DNA of 64,000 nucleotides from Micropterix aruncella (lineage: Eukaryota > Arthropoda > Insecta > Lepidoptera > Micropterigidae): the NCBI GenBank assembly GCA_944548615.1, contig OX155980.1:54991903-55055902 (forward strand). The letters run 5' to 3'. A model generated the notes under the pieces. The model saw nothing but the letters and a program-made list of their open reading frames with translations, did no database searches and was not told where the DNA came from. Numbering within the stretch: position 1 is the stretch's first letter; the number at the start of each line of letters is the position of its first letter. The position numbers and the translations under genes are program-made. Positions 11,411-21,439 of this stretch are shown here, in pieces.

Positions 11411-12733
11411 TTAAGCTATTGCACAGCTTTTATCGCGGGCCTAGGCCAGCGCGGCGACCGAATGAAGAAATTTCTTAACGAAAATTAATGATTTTAAACC
11501 GATAATTACGTCTAAACGAGTACTGCTTACGATTCGAAAAAAATATATTTTAAACAAGAACATTTTCCTAATATTATAAGCTTTGGATATTTTAGATTTT
11601 GTTTATAATACATAGTGTAATTAATTTGTGAAATTAGGTCTAACCGAACACAAAAACGACTACTACGCAAATACTATCTGGCGTATTATTATGAAACCTG
11701 CACCATTTTAAAGATAATTTAATTATCTATCTTTTTATCTACGAAATTTTTCGAATAATCCGTTTTTTTTGCTTTATCGAATAATAAATTTGTGCGCGGC
11801 GCTCTATCCGAAGACGTTTAAATTATTCCGAATCATTTGCTACCGCAGCCGCAAATGATTCGGAATAATTTCAACGTTTTCCGATAGAGCGCAGTTATCT
11901 GATATCAGACAAATAAAATAAATAAATAATTATAATTGCATAAGTCGTTAAAAATGCTATGCAATAGCTTTACCGCGGCAGTCCCCGAGTGCCACACGTA
12001 TTTTTTTTATTTAAATATGCTAATATTTCTTGAAGCTACCTATCGCAGGAAACGATTAGCGGTCGAAAGTTTTTTCTTTCAAAAATTACTGTATGCGCTT
12101 TATGTTTTCCGAAATGATTAAATAAATAAAAAATATGTGTTGCACTCGGGGATTGCCGCGGTAAAGCTATTGCATAGCATTTTTAACAATTTATGTAATT
12201 ATAATTATTTATTTATTTTACTTATTTTATTTTTTCTGATATCAGACAACTGCGCTCTATCGGAAAACGTTGAAATTATTCCGAATCATTTGCGGCTGCG
12301 GTAGCAAATGATTCGGAATAATTTAAACGTCTTCCGACAGAGCGCCGTGCACGAAGTTTTTATTCGATAAAGCAAAATAACCGGATTATTCGAAAAAATT
12401 CGTAGATAAAAAGATAGATAATTAAATTATCTTTTAAATGGTGCAGGTTTAATAATAATACGCCAGATAGTATTTGCGTAGTAGTCGTTTTTGTGTTCGG
12501 TTAGACCTAATTTCACAAATTAATTACACTATGTAATATAAACAAAATCTAAAATATTCAAAACTAAGAATATTATGAAAATGTTCTTGTTTAACATATT
12601 TTTTTTTCGAATCGTAAGCAGTACTCGTTTAGACGTAATTATCAGTTTACAATCATTAATTGTCGATAAGAAATTTCTTCATTCGGTCGCCGCGCTGGCC
12701 TAGGCCCGCGATAAAAGCTATGCAATAGCTTAA
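11411..12733. mobile_element. 1.3-kb palindromic element bounded by TTAA
   Basis: The sequence from 11411 (TTAAGCTATTGCACAGC) is repeated as its reverse complement ending at 12733 (GCTATGCAATAGCTTAA). The arms are about 600 bp each and align almost throughout with only scattered differences; the loop is about 120 bp (12010-12130). Each arm holds its own hairpin (11799-11892 and 12252-12345), and the centre (11952-12184) is a further inverted pair starting gctatgcaatagctttaccg. There is no transposase. TTAA at both ends fits a piggyBac-type target site, but TTAA is also part of the palindrome, so this is not decisive. It is best described as a foldback or MITE-like element. Confidence 0.8.
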
Positions 12734-12889
12734 TAAATACGCGAGCTTAGGGTATATTTAGTAGACATAATATTATTGTTGATAAATATAAACTGTGCTG
12801 GGCCCGCATACATAGTTTTATAAGCGCAAGTTTGTGTTGCGTTGGTGGTTCTCGTGCAAATTTGTTCTTTGACTCCTTTCGTAGGATAA

Positions 12890-13130
12890 ACAGACGGGCG
12901 GTTGCGTGTCCGTCCCTCGCCGCCCGGGCTGCGCGCCGCGCCCATTGGCAGGATTACTCCGCCACTCGGGGCGCTCCTAATTTCGCGCCCGCAGCACGTG
13001 AACTTTAATTACTCGCAGCCGCTCGCCGCTGGATTTGAGCCCCGCTTTGATTGGCCGATAAAAGAGCGCCGTTTTGTTTTTGCTATTAGAGCCCCTCGAC
13101 GACCCTTTCTTTTTTTAGGATTCTGTAGAT
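12890..13130 (+). promoter_or_regulatory. GC-rich promoter-like block
   Basis: A compact GC- and CpG-rich island in AT-rich surroundings. It holds an ATTGG (CCAAT) box at 12944, an E-box CACGTG at 12995-13000, a second ATTGG at 13050, and immediately after it GATAAAAG at 13057, a TATA-like element. No exon I can recognise follows; the Tc1-like element begins about 170 bases later. The orientation is inferred from the order of the boxes. Confidence 0.4.
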
Positions 13131-13898
13131 GGGCACTTAGAGTAAAATAATTGGGAAATAACGAGGATAACCTGTCGACTGTAGCCCTGCTTATAGCTGC
13201 TTATGATTTTAGTGTTTATTGTTTACATATACAGTGGTGGAAATAATTATTGCATCGGCCGTTTTTTTTGGAAATGTTCAATTTTATACCATGATTGTGT
13301 TGAATTCACTAAATGTAGACTATTGTTTCGTTGTTTAATTAGTAATTATGTTACCTAGAAATAATTTAAGTGCACGATCAGTTTAGAAAATTGAAAAAAA
13401 AAATGAATAAAAACATTTTTTAGTTCATAGTAAGAGAGCCATTTTTACGTGAAATAAATAATAGTATTATATTTTTATTAAGCATGAAATAAAATATATT
13501 TCTTGTTATTACTAATATTTATCAGAGAGTATTGGGACCTTTACTATGGAAAAATTCCCCACGGCGGACAAAGCTGAAACATACCTCAATTGAAAGCTTT
13601 TGACCCCTAGTTTTGCTAAGCAAAGGGGCATTATTGTAGCGTATGGGAATACCGAAATATAATTACATTAATAATTCAGGTACGGTGATCGTATTATTTT
13701 AATGTTGTACGTATGTAAATGTTTAGTACTGTATATATTTAGTATTTACTACTGTATATATTTAGTGTTATTTGATGACTAGCTTGATATAGCGGTTGAA
13801 GTGGCAGGCTCAAAAGGTTGTGGTTTATAATCTTGTCAAGTTAAGCAGCACTCAAGGAGGACATAAACAAATGAAAGCAGATAAACAAATATAGTCGA

Positions 13899-14150
13899 TT
13901 ATTGTTCGTCATAATCTATTATTATAATATTATCCAAAAAGGCAGCTGGCATGAGGTTAACATTTTCTTCGTGTCTAGCCCAAGAGAGATAATATATCAT
14001 GCTTGCGATATGCCCACAATAACCTACTGTTCGCCGTCCACGAATACACGAGCAATAGTATCCCTGCAATCCTTCATATCCATTTCGCGTGGGATCAATT
14101 AAAATATAAGTATAGTATTGTCTCAATCGCACATGCCGTAATTGGATCGG
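13899..14150 (-). pseudogene. SWIM zinc-finger fragment of an unrelated transposon protein
   Basis: The minus-strand translation includes GYYCSCIRGRRTVGYCGHIA followed by SMIYYLSWARHEENV. The C-x-C-x(n)-C-x-H order is a SWIM-type zinc finger, and the text after it resembles a widespread animal transposon protein whose C-terminal part reads C.C..G...VG.C.H…WYLG.ARH. Only this C-terminal piece is visible; upstream sequence toward 14450 has no clear continuation. Its own element is not delimited, and it lies within the 3' part of the Tc1-like element. Confidence 0.6.
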
Positions 14151-14847
14151 CCTCCTATGAGAGTGTTATTTTATATCATCTCTGGATGTCGATGCACTTC
14201 AATTGAATATTTCTCTCAAAGAATGCTGGAGCAAGGTTATGTTTTCTGCGCCGTAGCACAGATCGAGCATAAACAACACAACGATTTGGGTTTTCCATTT
14301 CAACAAATGTCCAATCAAATGCAAAATCGTAACAGTCCAGTACAAACTATGCCAAGGTAGTCGGTAATAATTCAAATAACGCAAAAGATAACAGGAAGGT
14401 TCAAATAACGCACTGATCGCGACGACAAACGACGAAGAACTGCGACCGAGCAATGCGCGTACGCAGCGAAACCGGTTTTTTGTTACCTACCTTCTCCTCC
14501 TTCCTACCTTGTTGACTACCTTTTCCTTTCACCTCGGAAGCCTATCGGTGCCATGCCGAACACGTTTTAAATATTATAGCCTTTTGGAAAAACAAACATT
14601 ATGATTTATTAATAAAATGGTAAGAGAAATACTAATTATGAAAATCTCATTTTCTCAGCTTTCCCATTAGTTATGGAAATAAAAAATACACAGTGGTAAA
14701 GTCCGTAACATTATCTAAAAACTTTTATTGGTTTCGTTTGTGTCCGCTAGTATTGCAAAAGTGAGGTAAAAAGTTCCCAATGTTCTTTATGGATGTTGAG
14801 AGAAAAAAGACACTTAAAATAATATATTTTTTATTTAATTCTTATAT

Positions 14848-15949
14848 TTAGTATTTTGTGGACCCCTCTCGAGTCGCAATCACGGCTTGACAACGTGTGG
14901 GCATCGAATGGATCAATTTTTTCAAGTAATCCAAATCTATTTCATGTAGCAAATCTATTTCATGTATGCATTCTTGTAGCTCCCATTTTGATCTGGGTTT
15001 CTTATTCCCAATTTTGTCCCCAATCTTCCTCCAACAATTTTCTTTGGGGTTTAAATTTGGGCTGTTACCCGTCCATTTCAGGGCTGTCACCTTCTTTCTT
15101 CTCATGAACTGTTGGACCTGGTGACACAAAACAAAATTTGAGATAATAATAAACAATAAACAGTTCAAAAACAAACAAGAAAACTTGCCTTCTTGTCCCT
15201 GTGGCATGGTGCAGAGTCATCTTGGAAAGTGCAGTTTTTTACATCACCATACTGCCTTTCAATAGTTGGCAGCAAATGGTTTTCCAAGATGCTGATATAT
15301 TTTTCAGCGTGCATAGTGCCTTGAATAAAGTTTAAGGAACCCACTCCTTTAGTGCTGATGCACCCCCAGACCATTTGACCTTCAGGATGCTTTACCGTGG
15401 ACACCAAACACTGAGGTACATATTCTTCGCCTTTTCTACGCCGAACAAACATTTTTCCATCAGACCCATGAAGGTTATATTTCGATTCGTCTGAAAAAAT
15501 AACCTTGTCCCACATGTCTTGCGTCCAAAGAGCATGCTCTCTAGCCCACTGGAGACGTTGTTGGCGCCTTTGCAAGGTCAGAAGAGGTTTTTTCTAGGGC
15601 GGCGTGCACTCAGGCCTGCTACAATGAGTCTGTTCCAAACAGTTCTGCTGGTCACATATACTACAGAAACTTCTTCCCAGTCCCTTTTTAGTTCCACGGA
15701 CGTCAATCTACGGTCTTGAAGGCATTTTCTCTTCAGAATCCTGACTTCGCCTTCAATAGAAGCTCTCTTTGGGCCACGACCCTTCACCCGTTCTATGGAA
15801 CCAGTTTCCTTGAACTTTTTTAAGAATCTGGCGACTGTATATTGATTGAAACCCACCGTTAAAGAGATTTCACGTGTGGTTAGACCTTCCCTTGACAGTT
15901 CAATAAGAACGCTTTTGTTTTCAGACGTTAATTCCACTCCTTTTCCCAT
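14848..15949 (-). pseudogene. Tc1-like DD34E transposase, one frameshift, probable GC-AG intron
   Basis: Starting MGKGVELTSENKS, the first 123 residues are the paired-type helix-turn-helix DNA-binding region (LTTREISLTVGFNQYTVARF; SVVYVTSRTVWNRLI). The frame breaks at a run of six T (15588-15593) where seven would restore RKKPLLTLQRRQQRLQWARE. The catalytic core then has Asp in IFSDESKYNLHG and Asp in TFQDDSAPCH. After DKK comes a 71-base block (15118-15188) with GC donor (AAG|GCAAGT) and AG acceptor (TCACCAG). Removing it gives DKKVQQFMRRKKV and leaves exactly 34 residues before the catalytic Glu in NLNPKENCW. Without splicing the frame stops at once. With a single-base defect in a homopolymer, this is the best preserved transposase in the window. 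Confidence 0.85.
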
Positions 15950-16284
15950 TTTGTTCCACTAATTCCGCGAGTTAAAAACACGTGCTCTTTAGAGGTTATA
16001 GTCTCAAAGTGACTTTGACAGGTATTATTGAGTGTTGCCATATAAATCATACCTTTAAATGATTGTCAGGTACATGGGGTGTTTATTGTAATAAACAATA
16101 AAATTTCTTTAATGAATAATTTCCACTCAAATTCGCTCTAAAGTGCAAAATATTAGAAAAAATCTACTGATGCAATAATTATTTCCACCACTCTACATTC
16201 AAATGCAAAAGCACAATAGAAAAAAATACTATTTAGGAATTACCGTTTTATGTTACATTTATCCGTAGTTTATACCGTCTAAAA

Positions 16285-16450
16285 TTAGGTATACATCTGT
16301 CTGAGCCCAGGTTAAAAAGCGCATAAATTATTTAGATAATTATGTTCCTAATATGCTAAGTAATGTGCAACCGAGCCCGCCTTGCTAGGCACTTCTGTGT
16401 TAAGGCGAGCTTACTTCCCGAGTCCTATTTGAGTGGCACGGTTGTGTTAG
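16285..16450. repeat. Dispersed repeat B, copy 1
   Basis: The text acatctgtctgagcccaggt … ccttgctaggcact … ggcgagctt recurs at 56760-56935 in the same orientation. No coding sequence is visible. This copy, or its continuation, was split by the R1-clade LINE that follows. Confidence 0.7.
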
Positions 16451-16508
16451 AACACGTATTAAGACTGTCAGCGTCACCAATATATCGTAATGTTACTAAT
16501 ATGCGTAT

Positions 16509-17609
16509 TATTATTAGGCTACGCGGTGACAGCCGGGGGGAGAAACCCCGCCCACCACCCGGGCAGTTCTAACGACATGGGTCGTTTTATCTGCCCGGGA
16601 TATTGTGCATCGACAAACTCACACGTACCAGAAGGGTATCACGTTAGGGGTTAACAAACGGAGATATGGAGGAAAATTCTCCTGGTTTCTACCCCCTGCG
16701 GCACCCCGTGAACCGTTTATTTAATCAAAGAAATATCAACAATTCACTTATCTAACATTATGATATATACAAGTTTTAGCTTACGTACTAAAGTTATAAA
16801 CAGTGTAATAAAAAAATAATTATAATGTAGTCGGGTGAATGGTAGGCGATGAGATGGTGAATCTATGCTACTGAGTGGTCCCGGGCTTCGGCTGCAAACG
16901 GCAAGGGTTTCGTCGGGGGCATCTACATCGGGTGAACCTGCAAGAAGGCACGCACCCACAGGGGCGGCTAGGTACGTCACAATACAAAACGGACGACTTC
17001 GGGCGATGAAGCAGCCTCCGGACAGCACCGTTAAGAGGGGAGGCCCTCCCCCAGTGGAGAAGAGCTCCGCTGCCTCAAATCCTCCCAGTTTTACACCCAG
17101 TGGTCCGCAAACTCCCGGAACGCTCGGTAGCAAACCTCGCAACTTACGAGATCCACATACCAGATCGGCAGACGGCCGACGCACGTACCAACCACATCCA
17201 ACATTTTTGCTCGTGCATCGTCCAGCTTAGGGCATGTCCAAATGATGTGGTCTGCGGTCTGACGACCGGAGCCACACGGGCACCAGGAATCTTCGCTGAC
17301 TCCAAAGCCAAAAAGCTTGGCCCTGAACTCACCATGACCCCCGATGTGTTGCGTGACTCTGTGGTCAAGCCGTAGAAAGTCATTTTTCATCCGCTCGGAC
17401 ACTGACGGAAAGAAACCACGGCCTGTACCGCCGGCATCCCACCGCCCTGCTAGACGCGTAGGCTCTCGGCCCGAATCAAGCGGGTACTCTCCACAAACCT
17501 GGTTTCCGCCAGGTTCACCGTGAGACTGAAATAATCCATTGGCTCCTCGCGGCGTAACCACGACTTAGGCGCACGCTCCAAACTCTCCAGATCAATCGGC
17601 TGCATCCCA
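16509..17609 (-). mobile_element. R1-clade LINE, 5'-truncated, with 14-bp target duplication
   Basis: The 14 bases actaatatgcgtat occur at 16495-16508 and 17610-17623, marking a clean retroposed insert of 1101 bp. On the minus strand it carries the C-terminal end of an R1-type RT protein, a GC-rich 3' UTR (16510-17090) and a short TAATAATAAT tail at its 3' end (16506-16516). The rest of the element was lost at integration by 5' truncation. Confidence 0.85.
17091..17580 (-). pseudogene. R1-clade RT protein, C-terminal Cys-rich end
   Basis: The translation has SERMKNDFLRLDHRVTQHIG, GHGEFRAKLFGFGV, then WCPCGSGRQTADHIIWTCPK. This Cys/His arrangement (C-x-C-x(n)-T-x-x-H-x(4)-C) is the zinc-knuckle-like end of R1-type LINE proteins. 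The first 50 residues of the open frame are partly in another frame (PKSWLRREEPMDYFSLTVN precedes a stop), so there is a frameshift near 17440. Polymerase core absent. Confidence 0.8.
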
Positions 17610-17817
17610 ACTAATATGCGTATGTGATAAATTATATTACCCTATGTAGGAACAGTTTATTGAGTCCGAGCGTACATTTGCGCACACAGAATGTGCAGCG
17701 ACCCAACCCCCTTCGGGGAAGCCCAGAGCGGGCACTTGCTGTTCACTGACTGAAGTATTGTAAGCCGAGGCAGGATGTGCAGAGGCGAGAGGCGGCGGCA
17801 TTTATAAACGTAATACA

Positions 17818-17970
17818 AACGAATTTACTGCGTTATTTTTTTTAAAACTCGTCATTTCGGCGATGTTACGATCGCCGTTGTCCAGGGTAGACAGGTAGTC
17901 TACTCTGGACAACGGCGGTTGAAACATCGCCGAAACTTCGGTTACTACAAAATTCGAGCGGTAAAATTTG
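17818..17970. mobile_element. Foldback MITE, copy 1
   Basis: The stem at 17855-17937 pairs tttcggcgatgtt … cgccgttgtccagggtagac with gtctactctggacaacggcg … aacatcgccgaaa around a 5-base loop. Outer parts (cgaatttactgcg / gagcggtaaaattt) pair weakly. The same core and flanks (…aatgacaaacaacctcgac) recur at 51488-51680, so this is a mobile family and not a local accident. Confidence 0.75.
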
Positions 17971-18261
17971 TTTTTATTCTATTTATAATGACAAACAACC
18001 TCGACAGTCTTCCGTGCAATGCATTTGTTGTACATCGATCCCACTTAACACCCTCGTTATATTAGCAATTTGCTTTAGATCATTTACATTTGGCTACCTA
18101 TGTACTAATTATAATATCGAAAAACACTGTAAAATTCAGAAACTGATATTATTCTAACTCTGGAATGATAAAAAAATATATACAATATACGGAAATAAAA
18201 TTAAATGAAATGTTTATAAAAAGTTTTATATATTAAAAATAGAATGAAATCGGAAAAGAAT

Positions 18262-18345
18262 ATAATAATAAAACGCTTCATTCTTTAGAAAAGGCAAGCT
18301 TATTGCCTGCAGGCAATATTTTAAAACTAACCTATAAAAATAGAA
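18262..18345 (-). mobile_element. LINE 3' tail, repeat E copy 1
   Basis: After ATAATAATAAAA, the text ttctttagaaaaggcaagct and tattgcctgcaggcaatatt is shared with 48008-48120. Read on the minus strand it is a 3' UTR ending in AATAAAG-like sequence and a (TTA)n tail. Confidence 0.6.
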
Positions 18346-18349
18346 CCAC

Positions 18350-19105
18350 ATCTTAAATCAAAGACTGCTAAGAAACTGAACAAAATCAACCATTACTTTG
18401 TGTAAATTTTAAAATATGAGATAAATGAACATGAAAACTGAAAAAATAGATTTAGAATATAAATTTCGAAATAGAATTCGGGGAGAGGCAACAGCCCTGA
18501 AATAATTTAATTGAATACGGGATAGAGCGGGTAGTCCATTGCTTTATTTTAGCGTGAAATGTCAGAGGTTATAATAGGAGGATAGATATCACGGACCACA
18601 GGTGGAAAGTTTTTCCAGCGGAATGCGAAGCAGAGGAGACTGCCAGATCGATCTAAAGGCATTCTCTATGTCGAGCCAGCATACGAATATTTTCTAACAA
18701 AACGAATTTTCGAGTTGACCATATCGAAAACATCTGAATAGTTTTAAATATCTATTACGTACAAATGCTGATTACATTTAATAATATTTTCTGAAGGTGA
18801 TCTTTTAATATCATAGGTATGTCGTATAAATTTTGCATTTTTAAAATATTAACGACTTAATGTCTGTTGATTTCCATTTTTCGTACTTTTCCGCGTAAGC
18901 TCTTTTAATCTATCTAAAAAGGGAAAGTGTACATTTTCGTGGTACCTACCCATCTTATATCGCCCTGACAGCGTCTTTCCTCGCGCCCGCACTTATCTCT
19001 TGACATTTGACGCTAATTCCACCTTCACGTCATTGCTTCTCGTCCGAATTGATTTATCTCAACCTCGGCAGCCCTCTGCCCCGGTCGTCTAAGTAAGATT
19101 ATCGA
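18350..19105. other. No gene recognised
   Basis: Mostly AT-rich; a more GC-rich part at 18960-19100 has no recognisable frame or repeat. Confidence 0.4.
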
Positions 19106-19108
19106 GCC

Positions 19109-19760
19109 TCATCATCATCATCATCATCATTTATTTATTCCATAAAATCATTTCACAATACTGAGGAACATGTCAAATTTTACAATCATAATTTACCGGA
19201 TGATAAAACCGCTTTGATTAATTAAAAGAAAAATTTTTATTGTAATCAGAGGAGATTACTTAAAAATAGTCAAATATACAAAATAATCAATAATCAAACA
19301 AATAATAATCAATACCATAAAAAGAAAAATTCTGAAACATGCGTAATTAAAAACAATGTCAATAAAATCTAAAACTTAGTTCGAAAGTATAGTCATAATA
19401 TGGTTATTTATAATCAAAGAATTGTGGACGCAATATCATAAAAGTCGTCTAGTTTGTAAAGGGCATGTTTGACTAACTGATTTTTCAAGCAGATTTTATA
19501 TGCTGCCATCTCAAGTCTTTTCGTCGATGATGGCAAAGCATTGAACAATTTAAAACTAATATATAAAAATGTTTTTTGATATTTAGTCAAGCGTACTTTA
19601 GGCAATAACACATTGTGTTTATGTCGCGTATTATGGCTATGCCGGGTGGAGTGAAGCTCGCAATTGAAAAGATTCTCTTTGGCGTATAAAAGGCACTGAT
19701 ATATGTACATGGACGACATGGTAAGGATACCAGCTTTAATAATACCAGCCTCGTTTCATT
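19109..19760 (-). mobile_element. CR1-like LINE 3' end
   Basis: The minus strand from about 19750 encodes YIYQCLLYAKENLF, RHSHNTRHKHNVLLPKVRLT and QKTFLYISFKLFNALPSS, matching the C-terminal region of the CR1-like RT at 5.7-6.1 kb. The stop at 19414 is followed by a 3' UTR that ends in (ATG)n, seen on the plus strand as CATCATCAT at 19109-19131. A short-motif microsatellite tail is a CR1 hallmark. It is 5'-truncated, with no polymerase core. Confidence 0.8.
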
Positions 19761-19839
19761 AAGATTCATATTCACCCCCAAATGTATATTCGCCCTTTCT
19801 GTTAGGTCATCTCACTACTATTTGCCGGTCACTAACCAA

Positions 19840-20232
19840 GCTTATAGGTTTCCTAAGATTTAAGAGAAGAACGTATAGGAGCATTCGAGATGTGGGCATA
19901 CAAACGCATGATGTCGATATCTTGGACTGCACAAAAACGCAAATTTGGCAGACCATCAAACAGCGCAGAGCTGCATACCCGGTTCGTACCTGTCGTGCTT
20001 AAACACGACAGGTACGACTTCCTGAATTCAATATGATGGGAAAAGTTGCAGGGAAGAAGTCCTGGGACCAGGGATCTGGTCGTAGAAGAAAATCTTGGTT
20101 GCTTAACATTCGAGAATGGACGGGTATTACGAGTGTCGCCGAATCGTGTTGCCTGGCAATGGACAAAATAAGTATGCAGACCTGACTGTTAACCTTCACT
20201 AGAGAGGCACCCTAAGAAGAAGAAAGAAACCA
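19840..20232 (+). mobile_element. LINE 3' end (same family as 58.4-60.7 kb)
   Basis: In mixed frames the plus strand gives AFEMWAYKRMMSISWTAQ, RRRKSWLLNIREWTG and a terminal …gagaggcaccctaagaagaa. This is the familiar end of the LINE proteins that read EMWCYRRMLRISW…LGHVLRHDRY…SWLKNLREW, and the same gagaggcac end is seen at 60660. Several frameshifts. A perfect 14-bp hairpin (19984-20017) sits inside the coding part. Confidence 0.75.
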
Positions 20233-20484
20233 AGCTTAGTGAAAATTTTGAGTACAATGCCACTAAAATAAAAGGACTACGTTTAATCCTGTTCTTGCTG
20301 GAAAATGGAAAAGTGGAAAAGTTAATGCTGTTTTGTTACAAGAGTTTTGCTTACTCGTCGGTTAAAGGCAAGAGCAACTTTTTTGTTCAAAAAACAGACG
20401 ATCAATCGTCTAAGTATTTTGCTTTAGTGTACAAACTTTCTATACAGCCAAGGAATTTAAAAACCCGCGCGCCTTACAAGAATA

Positions 20485-21140
20485 TACGGGGGTATCAGTC
20501 ACGACGGGCGAACCCGTCACCTCAGGGAGTGATAACGACATCGAACCGTTCTATCTCCAATGGAGTGAACGTACACATTTGCGGATAATACAATTCACAG
20601 TCAAGCTACGCTAATGTCCCATAAGAATCCAACGCCTTGCCGAGAGGCACTGGGAAGAGATCCAGCGGGCTTACCTAGCTCCCTTTCCTCTACTCTGGTC
20701 ACAGATTCGCGGCCTCTATTTGTTGTTAGCGGTAATTCAGTTCAAATTTATCGCGGACCTTGGCGCCATTTGCCCACTTCACACGGGATCGGGTGGCCAA
20801 CGGGTCGTTTCACGAGTAGCTGACATCAGATCAACAACCACCCCGCTGCTTACAAAACGTAAGATTATTTGCAGACACACCCCACCCCCAGTTATTCGCC
20901 GGGGTGCACAGTTGATTGGCTAACGCCGTACAATACGCAAACCGCCTAGCAGCGCCCGAGGTCTTCCCTCAGAGGATCCGACCCGTGTAACGACACAGCC
21001 GTCACAAGGGGATACAGAGTCCTTTTCAGTTTTGTCCCTCTTCGGAGAGGCTACCTGATGTGAGTTAAACCGGGAGCTAGGCGACCCAAGATGACGACCA
21101 AGTCATAACAGCTCAAGCTGCACGGAACCGTTAGCTGCCG
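20485..21140 (-). repeat. Dispersed repeat family A, copy 1 (longest)
   Basis: The reverse complement contains cgcgataaatttgaactgaa, tctgtgaccagagtagagg and, at its end, tgacgggttcgcccgtcgtg. These landmarks occur in the same order at 24500-24960, 44900-45490 and 48815-49140. This copy extends about 300 bases further (to gtttaaactcacatcaggt-type text and beyond), so the full unit is at least 650 bp. It is more GC-rich than its surroundings, has no long frame and no terminal inverted repeat that I can see, and I do not recognise it. Confidence 0.75.
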
Positions 21141-21324
21141 CCCTATAAGAGCAGCCTAAACAGTACGTTATGTGGTTCTATTCTTTTAAGCTACCAATTT
21201 TCATAGCGATCGGCTGAGCGGCATAGAAGTTGATTTGCTGCAGCGCCATCGGGTGGCGATTTACAATAAAGTTAATAGCGCAAAAATAGTATGCGTGCTC
21301 AGATGTCTATACATACAAATTTTA

Positions 21325-21430
21325 GAATTGATTAAATAGATGATTATACAGTAAATAATTATAAAATCCACTTACATCGTGACGAAGGATTCCCTTGATC
21401 GGATTCAGGAATGCTTTAGGTGTAAACGAG
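21325..21430. repeat. Dispersed repeat D, copy 2
   Basis: tagaattgattaaatagatg … ccacttacatcg … ggattcagga aligns with 7995-8105. Confidence 0.45.
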
Positions 21431-21439
21431 AATGATGAA

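Larger units (their letters stand above)
13232..16193 (-). mobile_element. Tc1-like element with TIRs and TA target duplication
   Basis: The left end (13232) reads cagtggtggaaataattatt and the right end (16193, reverse complement) reads gagtggtggaaataattatt; each is flanked by TA (13230-13231 and 16194-16195). The transposase (15949 to 14848) runs toward the left end. At 2.96 kb the element is about twice the usual Tc1 length, and the extra sequence lies left of the transposase stop, where an unrelated SWIM-type fragment (about 13.9-14.15 kb) shows that something else has inserted. Inner insert borders could not be fixed. Confidence 0.85.

Noticed and set aside
12730..13150. Short proteins across the GC-rich block
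   Set aside because: Low stop density from GC content; better explained as promoter-like DNA.
13775..13860. 5S-rRNA or tRNA-derived SINE (text gtcaagttaagcagcactca resembles the 5S internal region)
   Set aside because: Only about 15 bases resemble 5S and no second promoter box lies at the right distance.
16744..17230. 146-codon minus and 121-codon plus frames
   Set aside because: They lie in the GC-rich 3' UTR and coding end of the R1-clade LINE; only the Cys-rich frame from about 17580 to 17091 has family similarity.
20485..21140. Ribosomal RNA fragment (GC-rich, structured look)
   Set aside because: None of the conserved rRNA core words are present, and the sequence recurs as a dispersed repeat.
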